From positions 3,860,927 to 3,924,926 of the forward strand of contig NC_057925.1 of NCBI RefSeq assembly GCF_018873765.1: a stretch of 64,000 nt of DNA, in the 5' to 3' direction. Position numbers and translations under genes: made by a program. The notes under the pieces are model-generated. The model saw nothing but the letters and a program-made list of their open reading frames with translations, was not told the origin of the DNA and did not search any database. This document shows, piece after piece, positions 11,906 through 22,887 of the stretch (position 1 is its first letter; the number at the start of each line of letters is the position of its first letter). The DNA is from Telopea speciosissima (lineage: Eukaryota; Streptophyta; Magnoliopsida; Proteales; Proteaceae).

Positions 11906-12084
11906 AAAAATTATCTCCTACAATTCCCTGGCCGGTCTAGTTCTCAAGTGCCTGCAATAAGAAGGGGGAGGGGGGTGGACCCCACCCGGGCAGAGTGTTC
12001 GGGCAGGGATGGAATGGTCATCGCGCCCCTTGTTAGGGGCACTAGGGGAACTGGACCGGACAGGGAGTTGCAGGGGATAAAGGT
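11906..12084. mobile_element. Foldback element, TTATC-terminus type
   Basis: The left end AAAAATTATCTCCTACAATT, CCCTGGCCGGTCTAGTTC pairs with the reversed right end GGACCTTTATCCCCTGCAAC, TCCCTGTCCGGTCCAGTTCC. The centre reads CCCGGGCAGAGTGTTCGGGC, a motif that recurs in the elements at 13545, 43597 and (inverted) 51219. Confidence 0.7.
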
Positions 12085-12725
12085 CCACTATGGACTGGGC
12101 CAAGCCTCTATCCCTATCCGAACTAGTGGTCGGGTGATTCTTGTGAAAAACTCCCATTTTTGGTTAGAAACATAGTGAAATCATACTTCCTATTCTTTCC
12201 TTGGAACTCTCCCTCCGTTGTTTAAAAAATCGAATTGGATTGGAATCGACCATGATCGATCTTGATTCTAGATGTTCCAATCTAGCCAATTTTAGGGCTT
12301 TCCTCACAGGATCATTGGATTTTCAAATTTGAGGAGTCAGTTCTAGGATTTTTGAGATCGATTCCAGCCAATGGTTTGGAGTAAACATTGACCAATTAGA
12401 TCCAATTTTCATAACCTTGACTAAATGTGTCAAAACCTAAATCGAACCGGTCAAAACAGCCTAGTCCGACATGATTGAGCCCGATCCAAACCGGAAGACT
12501 AGGTTATAACTCGGGCAAGTCTTCTGACTATGATATACATAGGTGAAATAATGTAGATTCTCTTGTCACCCTGTTTGAAGGAAAACTCAATTCCTTAAAA
12601 TATCCCTTATACATAAGTGGTAGCATTCAAAGAGTTAATATTCCAACGGAAGCAAGAGTAATCATACAATCTATATCGCTACAACGACAGGTATAATAAA
12701 CAAAGGGAGAGGGATGAGAATGATA
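12085..12725. other. Intergenic, degraded repeats only
   Basis: Dispersed motifs such as AATCGATTCCAGCC and ATCCAAACCGG suggest an old transposon fragment. No coding frame or RNA gene is evident. Confidence 0.4.
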
Positions 12726-12852
12726 GTGGTATACCGTAAGCTAGCACCCAATGTGTCTATCCTCTCTTCCCTACTTTGAAAATTTTCCCTTATCTCTCAA
12801 AGGGAGGAAGAAAGAGAAAGACACATAGGGTGGTAACTTACGATATACCGCT
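12726..12852. mobile_element. Small foldback element
   Basis: GGTATACCGTAAGCTAGCAC and CCAATGTGTCTATCC pair with the reversed right arm (GGTATATCGTAAGTTACCAC, CCTATGTGTCTTTC). Total length is about 127 bases with an A/T-rich loop. Confidence 0.6.
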
Positions 12853-13544
12853 AGCATACCCAGCCTTTTTCCATAAACAAAATAATATTAGAGTTGATAT
12901 AAAATTACCATAATAGATACATTAGATGGACACAAAATACTTGAGATTATAAGGGTCTGGGAATTTCCTTACATGGATGTCACTCATTGCAGTTATTCAT
13001 TGTTGTCTTTTCATTAGATTTTAAGAATGCCATGAAGTGTGTTCATTTCCTGGTGCAGTTTCCAAATCAGATTCTTGATTGTCTCACTTGGTTTCCAGGA
13101 TCTCTCTGTTGGCTGTGTTAAACCAGCCTAACAAGTAGATGTGTCAAATTGTAATTGGTACCGAACTCAAAACTGCAATTGAACCAAATAAGTCAAACCG
13201 AACCAATTAAATTGGATTATGGAATGTAGGTTATAAATTTGGTTTCTGTTCCTAAGCTGAAACTGCCGGTTCGAACCTTATTATTCATTTTAGACCTACC
13301 CCTGGATCTCTTAGCTTCCTCCAATCTGAATCATATTCATGAAATACGAAAATTAATTCCAAGTTCAGCCCAATTATTTATACTAGTCTTAGGAAAGCAA
13401 GCCTGAACTAGTATGGGTGTCAATTTCCAACCCGAACCAGTTAGACTGGCCAGAAAAATCAGAGCGAACTAAAACTTATTGGTTTGGTTTCAGTTTGGGT
13501 TTTTATGAAATGGGCAGAAGTCAAATTGGACCAGACTGAGATGG

Positions 13545-13733
13545 GAATTTTTTTCCTCTCCTATCCGCTGCTCAGACAGGACCGTGCTGTCCCATCACAT
13601 GGGGGCACGAAATGGTGACCTAACCTCGCCCGGGCAATGTGTTCGAGCAGGGGGTTAGGTCGTCATTTCGCACCCCCATGTGAGGGGATAGTACGGTCCT
13701 GTCCGGGCAATGGACAGGAGAGAATAAAGATTC
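13545..13733. mobile_element. Foldback element, TTATC-terminus type
   Basis: GAATTTTTTTCCTCTCCTAT, then GACAGGACCGT, CACATGGGGG and CGAAATG pair with the reversed right arm (GAATCTTTATTCTCTCCTGT, GACAGGACCGT, CACATGGGGG, CGAAATG). The centre reads CGCCCGGGCAATGTGTTCGA. Confidence 0.75.
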
Positions 13734-13837
13734 ATCGGGGGAAGAATGGCTGAAACTGAAAACCGAACCAAAACTAGAAAACCCGATAAAAACATTATAA
13801 AAAAAACTTGTTTTCTTATTATTTTAATATATATTTT

Positions 13838-14012
13838 ATGGGAGAAAGTTCTTTGTCCGGGAGTGTGGCCTAAGCCAGCACTCCCATGTGTCTATCTCTC
13901 TCCTCCTTAAAACAAGGGGGCAGAGATGTCTTTTCACATGAGTAGGAGAGAGATAGACTCATGGGAGTGCTAGCGTAGGCCACACTCCCGGACAGAAAAC
14001 TTTTTCCCATAT
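13838..14012. mobile_element. Foldback element, GGGAGTGTGG type
   Basis: ATTTTATGGGAGAAAGTTCT, TTGTCCGGGAGTGTGGCCTA, then GCACTCCCATG pair with the reversed right arm (ATATGGGAAAAAGTTTTCT, GTCCGGGAGTGTGGCCTA, GCACTCCCATG). The arms are nearly perfect, so the insertion is fairly recent. Confidence 0.8.
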
Positions 14013-14365
14013 TTTATGTATAAAAGATTTGATGAAGAGTGTAGTAATCGATACCAAGCTGGTTAATAAATGGTTCCATTTAGCGATTGGTTTAACTGTT
14101 TGTAAACGGTTTGAAATCAAACCGAACCGCTTATTAAAACGATTATACTTTTTTCAAACAATTAAGAAATTGTTTAGTTTCGATTCAGTCTTTTATGAGG
14201 TTCTCTTAACCATCTTAATTGTTTGGTTTCAATTTGGTCTAATACCAGACCAAAACCGGACTAAACCGATCAATTGACACCTCTACGGCCAACAAAATTC
14301 GCCATAAAGATCCAAAACATATGCGACGACTAGACCATAAACCTACATATGTACTTAATATTTCG

Positions 14366-14560
14366 ACACGTGTTACCACGTGTCCTCATGAAACTGCTAT
14401 ATACACCCAGTCACCAACCCTAGCTAACAGCCACGTACCAGGAAACAGTTAAAATAACTTATCTCTACCGAAATAACTAATCAACAACCGTGTCTGAAAC
14501 ACACGTGTCACCTATTTCCACGTGTCAATCTCTCCATTGCTCTACTTCGTCTATATATTT
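14366..14560 (+). promoter_or_regulatory. LEA gene 1 promoter: four ACGTG (ABRE/G-box) motifs and TATA box
   Basis: ACGTGT cores lie at 14366-14373, 14376-14384, 14501-14508 and 14518-14526. The last is 26 bases before a CTATATATTT box at 14551-14560, about 105 bases ahead of the ATG. Clustered ACGTG motifs bind bZIP factors of the abscisic acid response; regulation by drought or seed maturation is inferred. Confidence 0.7.
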
Positions 14561-14666
14561 GAAGCAGTAACGGTTTCATGTCCAACCAAGCAATTCTATT
14601 AATCTCAGTCTCACTCGCTTATCTATTTCTCTCTTTAAGTCATATAGTCTCGTTTAATTGGAGAAG

Positions 14667-15122
14667 ATGCAATCGGCGAAGGAAGCAGCGTCAAACATAG
14701 CAGCGTCGGCAAAGGCCGGCATGGACAAGACGAAAGCAACGGTCGAAGAGAAGGTGGAGAAGATGGCGACCCATAACCCAATAGAGAAAGACATGGCTAC
14801 CCATCGTAAGCAGGAGAAGATCGACCAAGCCGAGTTGAACAAGCAAGCGGTGCGTGATCATAACGCGGCGTCGAGACAACAACAAACCACCACCACCACC
14901 ACCGGTCACACGACAACAACCGGACTCAACCCAATGTCTGGAATGCACGGACACGGCACCACTGGGCATACACACGAATCAGTGATGATGGGGTCTCATC
15001 CGCCTGGGATGACCACCACCACCACCAATACCAACCCAGCTGCTAATTATGACCCTCGCCTGGGTGGTGGCTACACCCACACCGGAACCGGAACTGGCAC
15101 TGGCGGTGCTTATACTACTTGA
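14667..15122 (+). CDS. LEA group 1 protein (PF03760-type), copy 1
   Basis: This single-exon gene has 151 codons from ATG 14667; the context GAGAAGATG matches the other copies, so the in-frame TTG at 14658 was not used. Residues 1-60 are the LEA group 1 helix: [20 protein letters not shown], then [33 protein letters not shown]. The rest is a disordered Thr/Gly/His tail ending in [22 protein letters not shown] proteins are very hydrophilic and protect membranes and enzymes during drying, mainly in seeds; the site is probably cytosol and nucleus. A poly(A) signal AATAAA lies at 15150-15155. It is the most diverged of the five copies and has a single DPRLGG module. Confidence 0.88.
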   Translation: MQSAKEAASNIAASAKAGMDKTKATVEEKVEKMATHNPIEKDMATHRKQEKIDQAELNKQAVRDHNAASRQQQTTTTTTGHTTTTGLNPMSGMHGHGTTGHTHESVMMGSHPPGMTTTTTNTNPAANYDPRLGGGYTHTGTGTGTGGAYTT

Positions 15123-17160
15123 AAGAGACATATTATTAGGGTTTGATGGAATAAAATGTTTTGTCTCGTCTGCTGCTTCGTTTGTTTAGGTTATGTTTAG
15201 TAGGTTGGTTGTGGTGGGTAGTCACAGTTTTATGTTCAGTTTGTTGTGCTTGAAGGTTGTTTTTGTGTTTAAAATTATATGATGCTTATATAGACAGGAT
15301 TTGGTCGTTATTTTTAATTGGTTGTCCAGAAGAGTAAATCGAGTTGATCAGTTTATGCATTTTTGGAATGTATTTTAAGTTGATTTAATAAATTATTTGA
15401 TCATCCCGAATGTGAATTCGACCTAGAATGCATTTCAAATACTGCCTAGTCTTTACAGAGGTTTCCATGGAATAACGATCTTATTACTTGGAATTTCGTT
15501 GAGAAACTAAAATCTATCCTTTTCCATCAATCTGGTTTCTGTTTTTTCTCTGCTTCATATGAGAGGGAGAGGGAGAGGAAGAGAGATGAAAAATTGCATT
15601 TAGGATGAAAATTTTGTTGGGCTTACAGTTAAAACACAAACTATTTTACTGTAGAATGATGTGTACTTCTTGTTTTCAACTAAACTGCAGAGAAGGGTAT
15701 TTAACAATTCTACAGTAAAATGATGTGTACTTGATTTTAATTAAACTGCAAAGAATGCCACCACACCCTGGTCCTCGCCACGAACCCTCTGGTGTAAATA
15801 AGGCCATCCTTTGCTTTTGGTTTTGGTTTTGGTTTTGATTTTTGAAAAGGGGATATTTCATTTAATTTTAGATAGTTTGAAAAATCGAATTTGATTTGTA
15901 TAAATCGAAATCCAATCGAATTTATTAAAATTATGGAAAAAAGAACATTACATGGTGTCAGTGGCCCCGTGTGCTTAGACACGGATCGTGACATGATATG
16001 ATAGTCCTCTGGTGATGTATACGATGGTTTGGTCTAATTCCATTTCATGGATTGAGGAGATGAATCGGTCCAATTTCATTCCATGGATCACAATCATAGA
16101 CAAGCCATCTTTTATAATACTTGGACATCATTGAAGTTGCATCAAATCAAACATCATCACAAAAGAAAAAGTAATCTTGGACTTACTTGCATCCACATAT
16201 AAAAAAAAAATGGTCATCTTATCTTCTAGGTCAACTTGCACATTATGATACAACATTTAACCATCTAAATGTTTATATATTCCAATACAAATTGAATATT
16301 TTCCTCTTTAAACTTCCCAGTACGCTTGATACACAATATTTGTAGTCATCTTTTGTAAATCCAAAATTTTCATATTCTTCCAACTTTGACACATAAACAA
16401 TCAATCCTTGTATAGGTGATATCGCTGAATTATCCAGTAAGATCGAGGATGTTAGTGCTCACATTCACTTTCAATAACCAACCATATCTAATCTTTTGTT
16501 AGTTTTACCACCATTTGTGCATAACAACCAGTTCTTGTAATTGGCCAAACTCTTTCTCACATTACGGGTACCACTATCCACTTGTCAATGACCATTTTTT
16601 GGGCATATAAATGTTTTTAGTTGTATATATAATACTTTTTTCGTGTTTTTTCTATTCGCTGTTTTCAGATGTTAAACCCATTTTCTCGCGTACAAATTAT
16701 AAAAATCATATACTTGGTCAGCAAAGCCAAACACTTTTCCAATTAAAGGAACCTCATTTCCCGAATTCTCGAGTCCTTCTAAAAAAACATCCATTTCTCT
16801 TTGTTTCCTCTTCAAGACTCACCTCAAAAGTATTAAAGACATAGAATCAATAACATTGCATTATTCATTAGAGCTACTTTCACTAATAGTATCCATAGTA
16901 ATATCCATCGCTATCAAATTATGCCATTATAAAGATTGTTGGAATTATAGGGATCTATAAGCATCACAGATACCTTGGATAAGCAACTACTTTTACTACT
17001 ACTCTCCATGGTAATATTTGTCCTCCCATTTGCCTCGAAAAAGAAATCCACAAAAAAAAAAAAAAAAAAAAAAAAAACCGAGATGGTCGTAGGAAAGAAA
17101 GAACAAGATATCGCTGAATTTTAAAAAAAGACCAAGAACAACTTACCCATGGGTATATAT
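15123..17160. other. Intergenic between LEA copies 1 and 2
   Basis: The first 200 bases are the 3' UTR of copy 1. At about 15355-15455 a short element has inverted ends (GGAATGTATTTTAAGTTGAT and its partner GGTCGAATTC reversed); related ends recur at 41370 and 55620. The rest, including a 28-base poly(A) tract at about 17050-17077, holds no recognised gene. Confidence 0.45.
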
Positions 17161-17162
17161 AG

Positions 17163-17205
17163 ATTCATAGAAATGTGCCATTCAGACTGACACATTTCTA
17201 TGAAT
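17163..17205. repeat. Perfect 15-bp inverted repeat
   Basis: ATTCATAGAAATGTG, a 13-base spacer, and its exact reverse complement. It lies directly before the start of the tandem duplication. Confidence 0.75.
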
Positions 17206-17751
17206 TCTATAGTTATTATATTTTTCCCAAGGCAAAAGTTTTCATGCACGATCGTTTATGTACATGACCTGCATTAAAGGCAGTCAGATTACCATTTATG
17301 CCAACCTGAAATGTCATAAAAATACCTAGGACCCCTATTTGATGGAGTTGATGGGAGAATCTCCCATGTACGAATACTTTCCCCTTTTCCTATTGTATAT
17401 ATGAAAAATGGAGACTGGAAAAATAATAAACCGATAAGAGATCATTAAAGAAACCGATAAATAATACCAAAAGGTATTGTATCAGTCCGGTTTAAGTCTG
17501 ATCCAATATATACAAAACCCAAAAACTGATTAAAACCAAATCAAATCGATCGTTTAACAGCTCTAATTGATACCCTAAACGTACCAAAAAAATGATACCC
17601 TAAAAGCAGCCCAGCCCAGCCCAGCCTAGCCCACTTATTCAATCAAAGCACCAAAGGCCCAAGTTTTGTCAACTAGTTTCACTTTCAAGCCTCACCCAAA
17701 TTGAATTCACCGTAAACCCACACATGTACTCACCACTCAATCATAAACCTA

Positions 17752-18010
17752 GACGTGTATTACTGTATTCACCATTCAATCATAAATCCACACGTGTACT
17801 CACCATTCAACCTATACTACACGTGTCCCCCAGAAACTTCAAAGCCCACCATAGCGAATAGCCAAGTACCAAGGCGGTAAATTAAAGAACCTTATCCACA
17901 AAATTACAAATCGTCAACCATGTCGGTGGCCGAGAACATCATCAGAAGCCAACACGTGTAAAAACATCCACGTGTCAAGCCCTCTAGAGCTCCGTATCTT
18001 CTATATATAC
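17752..18010 (+). promoter_or_regulatory. LEA copy 2 promoter: ACGTG motifs and TATA box
   Basis: ACGTGT cores occur at about 17753, 17791, 17821, 17952 and 17968-17976; CTATATATAC at 18001-18010 is the likely TATA box, 112 bases before the ATG. The spacing of the last two motifs (ACACGTGTAAAAACATCC then ACGTGTC) is kept in copy 3 and nearly kept in copies 4 and 5. Confidence 0.7.
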
Positions 18011-18121
18011 ATACAGTACCATTTGCTTGTCCTATCAAGTATCATCGTTACAGATTGAAACAGAAACAGAAACAGAAATTCAAATTAATTTTAAGAGTCT
18101 CTCTTAATTTCTATCTCGAAG

Positions 18122-18718
18122 ATGGAGTCGGCGAAGGCAACAGCATCAAACATTGCAGCGTCGGCGAAGTCCGGTATGGACAAGACGAAAGCCACAGTCC
18201 AAGAGAAGGTGGAGAAGATGACTGTCCATACCCCAGTGGAGAAGGACATGGCTACTCAGCGTAAGCAAGAGAAGATAGAGCAGGCCGAGTTGAACAAACA
18301 GGTGGTGTTTCAGCATAACGCGGCGGCGAAGCAACAGTCCACTACCACTACCACCACCGGTCAAACCACAACAGTCCCATTGCACAAACATGGCATGACC
18401 GGACATCCACATGGACGGGTGGACGAAGCTGCGGTTGGGTCTCACCAGATTGGAACCACCACCACTAACATGGCTCCTAATGACCCTCGCCTGGGCGGTG
18501 ACCATACTCAGACTGGCTATGGCACCGGGACTGGCACCACCAACATGGTTCGTAATGACCCTCGCCTGGGCGGTGGCCACACTCAGACCGGCAATGGCAC
18601 TGGGACCGGTACCGGCACCACCAACATGGCTCCCAATGACCTTCGCCTGGGCGGTGGTCATACTCAGACCGACTATGGCACCGGGACCGGGACTGGGACT
18701 GGCGATGGTTACAGTTGA
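18122..18718 (+). CDS. LEA group 1 protein, copy 2, with triple DPRLGG tail
   Basis: The single exon encodes 198 residues. The N-terminal 60 residues ([20 protein letters not shown], then [33 protein letters not shown]) form the LEA group 1 helix. A Thr-rich linker follows, then three modules of about 25-27 residues, each with TNM-NDPRLGG-HTQT and a (GT)n run, at DNA positions about 18467, 18542 and 18623. Expected role is protection of cell components on drying; no signal peptide is present. One module has DLRLGG instead of DPRLGG. It is nearly identical to copy 3, and the ABRE-like motifs upstream suggest abscisic acid control. Confidence 0.9.
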   Translation: MESAKATASNIAASAKSGMDKTKATVQEKVEKMTVHTPVEKDMATQRKQEKIEQAELNKQVVFQHNAAAKQQSTTTTTTGQTTTVPLHKHGMTGHPHGRVDEAAVGSHQIGTTTTNMAPNDPRLGGDHTQTGYGTGTGTTNMVRNDPRLGGGHTQTGNGTGTGTGTTNMAPNDLRLGGGHTQTDYGTGTGTGTGDGYS

Positions 18719-19378
18719 AAGGGACATCAGGGATCGATGGAACAAGTGTTGAGTTCCTTTTTTTTTTTTAACAATGAAATGTTGTCCTTTGCTTAGTTTC
18801 CTTGGGTTGTGTGTCGTTGTTGTTGTTGATAGTTGTGGTAGTCACAGTCAGTTGTTTTGCGTTGTGATGATTGTGCTTTTTCCGTTGTGTATTTGAAAGT
18901 TTAGACGGACGGAATTGAATTGAATTATCAGAAAAAGGACGGAACGGAATTGTCTGTGATGGCGGCTATTTGACTATACTAAAAATCGGTTATACAGTAG
19001 AAATGGGAGTGGGGGTGGTCCAGGAGAGACCGATGTGGCCAGGCCACGTCTAGGAGCAAATGTGTCCAATCCTAGGCAGGCTGGGAAAAAAAAACAAAGG
19101 CATGAGTTGTATTTACTCCACTTCAAACTTTTAATTTAGGCAATCTGATCTTAAAAAATTGACAGGGTGAGTATTGACGTGTAAAACTAAACGGTAGTTA
19201 ATTTTTGTTTTTGATGAGTAAAACAAAATAAACAACTACATATCACCAATATGGCAGAGACAGTATTCTTAGCCATATTCCTAGCGAGAGTGATATAAAA
19301 TTGGTTACCATCTTTTACAAAAGTCATATTCTGAGTACGGTCAGACATATATAAACAGTCTATAAATAAGGGCCACGG
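18719..19378. other. Copy 2 3' UTR and flank
   Basis: A poly(T) run and TAACAATGAAATGTTG follow the stop, as in copies 3 to 5. From about 19010 the segment GGAGTGGGGGTGGTCCAGG and the rest up to the LINE relic match the copy 3 flank at about 22520-22890. No gene seen. Confidence 0.5.
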
Positions 19379-19696
19379 TCATAAGCATTTGGTAGGAGAT
19401 GGAAGCGTATTGGCAACGAAATTGTTGTTACTCCAAACAGCTTTAATCTTCAATCCAATATTGGCAGCGTAGTCGATACTTCTACGGATCGCAAAAAAGA
19501 CAGTAATTAACTCGTCAGCAGGTTTCACAGTTTCTGCGTCAAAAAACTTAAGTCTGCCATCTATCAAAAAGAAATAGGACCATCCTACTAGGTTTAACCC
19601 CGTCGGGTAGTATTCTGCATAGATCAGAACAGTGAAATTGAGCACTGGCAACTTAAAGTCATAAGAAGTAAGAGAGAAAGAGTCAATATCATCTAT
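19379..19696 (-). pseudogene. LINE RNase H-like C-terminal relic (unit 1)
   Basis: The - strand frame reads IDDIDSFSLTSYDFKLPVLN, then GWSYFFLIDGRLKFFDAETV, ITVFFAIRRSIDYAANIGLK and IKAVWSNNNFVANTLPSP. It is the same relic as 22888-23640, but cut at the duplication junction; its upstream zinc-binding part is missing here. Confidence 0.55.
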
Positions 19697-20229
19697 TTTT
19701 CCCAAGGCAAAAGTTTTCATGCACGATCGTTTATGTACATGACCTGCATTAAAGGCAGTCAGATTACCATTTATGCCAACCTGAAATGTCATAAAAATAC
19801 CTAGGACCCCTATTTGATGGAGTTGATGGGAGAATCTCCCATGTACGAATACTTTCCCCTTTTCCTATTGTATATATGAAAAATGGAGACTGGAAAAATA
19901 ATAAACCGATAAGAGATCATTAAAGAAACCGATAAATAAAACCAAAAGGTATTGTATCAGTCCGGTTTAAGTCTGATCCAATATATACAAAACCCAAAAA
20001 CTGATTAAAACCAAATCAAATCGATCGTTTAACAGCTCTAATTGATACCCTAAACGTACCAAAAAAATGATACCCTAAAAGCAGCCCAGCCCAGCCCAGC
20101 CTAGCCCACTTATTCAATCAAAGAAGCACCAAAGGCCCAAGTTTTGTCAACTAGTTTCACTTTCAAGCCTCACCCAAATTGAATTCACCGTAAACCCACA
20201 CATGTACTCACCACTCAATCATAAATCTA

Positions 20230-20488
20230 GACGTGTATTACTGTATTCACCATTCAATCATAAACCCACACGTGTACTCACCATTCAACCTATACTACAC
20301 GTGTCCCCCAGAAACTTCAAAGCCCACCATAGCGAATAGCCAAGTACCAAGGCGGTAAATTAAAGAACCTTATCCACAAAATTACAAATCATCAACCATG
20401 TCGGTGGCCGAGAACATCATCAGAAGCCAACACGTGTAAAAACATCCACGTGTCAAGCCCTCTAGAGCTCCGTATCTTCTATATATAC
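20230..20488 (+). promoter_or_regulatory. LEA copy 3 promoter: ACGTG motifs and TATA box
   Basis: The motifs are the same as in copy 2, including ACACGTGT at 20430-20437, CCACGTGTC at 20446-20454 and the TATA box CTATATATAC at 20479-20488. The promoter is almost unchanged from copy 2, so similar expression is expected. Confidence 0.7.
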
Positions 20489-20593
20489 ATACAGTACCAT
20501 TTGCTTGTCCTATCAAGTATCATCGTTACAGATTGAAACAGAAACAGAAATTCAAATTAATTTTAAGAGTCTCTCTTAATTTCTATCTCGAAG

Positions 20594-21190
20594 ATGGAGT
20601 CGGCGAAGGCAACAGCATCAAACATTGCAGCGTCGGCGAAGTCCGGTATGGACAAGACGAAAGCCACAGTCCAAGAGAAGGTGGAGAAGATGACTGTCCA
20701 TACCCCAGTGGAGAAGGACATGGCTACTCAGCGTAAGCAAGAGAAGATAGAGCAGGCCGAGTTGAACAAACAGGCGGTGTTTCAGCATAACGCGGCGGCG
20801 AAGCAACAGTCCACTACCACTACCACCACCGGTCAAACCACAACAGTCCCATTGCACAAACATGGCATGACCGGACATCCACATGGACGGGTGGACGAAG
20901 CTGCGGTTGGGTCTCACCCGATTGGAACCACCACCACTAACATGGCTCCTAATGACCCTCGCCTGGGCGGTGACCATACTCAGACCGGCTATGGCACCGG
21001 GACTGGCACCACCAACATGGTTCCTAATGACCCTCGCCTGGGCGGTGGCCACACTCAGACCTGCTATGGCACTGGGACCGGTACCGGCACCGGCACCACC
21101 AACATGGCTCCCAATGACCCTCGCCTGGGCGATGGTCATACTCAGACCGGCTATGGCACCGGGACCGGGACCGGCGGTGGTTACAGTTGA
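20594..21190 (+). CDS. LEA group 1 protein, copy 3, with triple DPRLGG tail
   Basis: It encodes 198 residues and differs from copy 2 at only a few positions (for example QAVFQ for QVVFQ, GSHPIG for GSHQIG), mostly in the tail. The N-terminal helix is identical to that of copy 2. Three DPRLGG modules are kept, all with Pro; the second tail contains an unusual Cys ([11 protein letters not shown]). The (GT)n runs differ in length between the copies while the total stays the same. Function is as for copy 2. The 3' UTR downstream of this copy is interrupted by the hAT-like element at 21322, about 130 bases after the stop. Confidence 0.9.
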   Translation: MESAKATASNIAASAKSGMDKTKATVQEKVEKMTVHTPVEKDMATQRKQEKIEQAELNKQAVFQHNAAAKQQSTTTTTTGQTTTVPLHKHGMTGHPHGRVDEAAVGSHPIGTTTTNMAPNDPRLGGDHTQTGYGTGTGTTNMVPNDPRLGGGHTQTCYGTGTGTGTGTTNMAPNDPRLGDGHTQTGYGTGTGTGGGYS

Positions 21191-21321
21191 AAGGGACATC
21201 AGGGATCGATGGAACAACTGTTGAGTTCTTTTTTTTTTTTTTAACAATGAAATGTTGTCCTTTGCTTAGTTTCCTTGGGTTGTGTGTCGTTGTTGTTGTT
21301 GATAGTTGTGGTAGTCACAGT

Positions 21322-22304
21322 TAGGGGTGTCAATTCCAGGCCCGGCCCGACAGGCCCGATCGAGCCCGCCCGGTTAAAGCCCGACACGGACCGGATCGAT
21401 TCTTAAATGTGTCGGGCTTAAGCCCGACACATTTAATAATAGGGCGGTCCCGGTGTGGGGTCCTAGCCCGTCGGGTGTCCGACCGGACCGACCGTTTTCA
21501 AGCTCGACCTAGCCCGCCCAGCTACAGCCCGACCTAGCCCGACCCTTTAAGCAAACCACCCTCCATTAATCCATTTTGCCCACCTGATAACCCTCTCTCT
21601 TTTCCTATTTAACTCCTTAAAATGATTAGCTCATTAAACCCAAATTAAATGGGCAATTCAATTGATGGGTTTCCTTAACTCAAAAAAATGTTTATATTCT
21701 TCTCCATTAAGCTTCTCATTTCATAGAATCAGAATCAGACATATACAAAAAGGGCTGGGGGTGTTCTTGCTCCAAAGAGAAAACAAATAGCAGGACGAAC
21801 CCAGTACCGTCAATGATGATTGAGCTGATAAGCATAAGCACTTCATAAATTTAAGTTAATTATAATTACAAAAAGAAACAAATCAGTAAATAAAAACTAA
21901 TAAACATAAGTTCTTCCTTTTTATTGGTAGAAACTAATAAACATAAGTTCAGGAAAAGATTATGGTTTGAAAAATTGGGTTTGGATTTGGGTCTTGAATG
22001 TGTTTTGGTGGAAACCCATTTCTTTTCGCTTTATTTTTTGAAGTAGGAATTTAATTCTGTAAAGGCCCGATTAAGAACCGGGTAAGGCCCGATGAAGAGT
22101 TAAACAGGCCCACAACCCGGTTAAGACCCGATTAAAGCACGATTTTAGTACCCGATTAAAGACCGACACCGACCGAACCCCGATCAAGCCTGACATGGCC
22201 CGGATCGAATACTTAAATGGTCAGACACGGTGCAGCCTGCACAATTGGTGAGGCCCGGCTAGGCCCGACCGAACCCGACCGAGCCCGACCGGTTGACACC
22301 CCTA
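21322..22304. mobile_element. hAT-like non-autonomous element with GGCCCGA-rich ends
   Basis: Its inverted ends are TAGGGGTGTCAAT and (reversed) TAGGGGTGTCAAC. It is flanked by an 8-bp target duplication with one mismatch, GTCACAGT at 21314-21321 and ATCACAGT at 22305-22312. The empty site is visible in unit 1 (GTAGTCACAGTCAG). The ends carry many GGCCCG, AGCCCGAC and GACCGA strings in both orientations, as subterminal repeats. No transposase frame exists, so it depends on a transposase from elsewhere. Confidence 0.85.
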
Positions 22305-22887
22305 ATCACAGTCACTTGTTTTGCGTTGTGATGATTGTGCTTTTTCCGTTGTGTATTTGAAAGTTTAGACGGACGGAACTGAATTGAATTATCAGAAAAA
22401 GGACGGAACGGAATTGTCTATGATGGCGGCTATTTGACTCTATCTCTCTATTTTTCCAATACTAAAAATCGGAAACTGGTGAATTTTAGGGTATGTTTTT
22501 CAATTTATACAGTAGAAATGGGAGTGGGGGTGGTCCAGGAGAGACCGATGTGGCCAGGCCACGTCTAGGAGCAAATGTGTCCAACCCTAGGCAGGCTAGG
22601 AAAAAAAAACAAAGGCGTGAGTTGTATTTACCCCTCCTCTTCAAGCTTTTAATTTGGGCAATCTGATCTTAAAAAATTGACTGGGTGAGTATTGACGTGT
22701 AAAACTAAACGGTAGTTAATTTTTTTTTGATGAGTAAAACAAAATAAAACAACTACACATCACCAATATGGCCAGAGACAATATTCTTAGTCATATTCTT
22801 AGCGAGACTGATACAAAATTGGTTACCATCTTTTACAAAAGTCATATCCTAAGTACGGTCAGATATATATAAACAGTCTATAAATAA

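Larger units (their letters stand above)
13412..14281. mobile_element. hAT-like non-autonomous element with two nested foldbacks
   Basis: The left end GGGTGTCAATTTCCAACCC and the right end AATTGACACCTCTA are inverted (AGGTGTCAATT). The interior has many GGTTTGGTTT and AAACCGAACC strings, typical of such elements. An 8-bp target duplication could not be shown. Two hairpin elements (13545-13733 and 13838-14012) have inserted inside. Confidence 0.5.
17217..19694. repeat. Segmental duplication, unit 1 (with LEA copy 2)
   Basis: The sequence from TTTTTCCCAAGGCAAAAG at 17221 onward repeats from 19697 with few changes, through promoter, gene and downstream LINE relic. The junction at about 19695 joins the LINE relic end (ATCATCTA) to the unit start (TTTTTCCC), so the units are head to tail. 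Confidence 0.9.

Noticed and set aside
18146-18745. Long antisense frames opposite LEA copies 2 and 3 (also 20618-21247)
   Set aside because: They mirror the low-complexity (GT/CAC) codons of the LEA genes, differ in length between near-identical copies and carry no motif.
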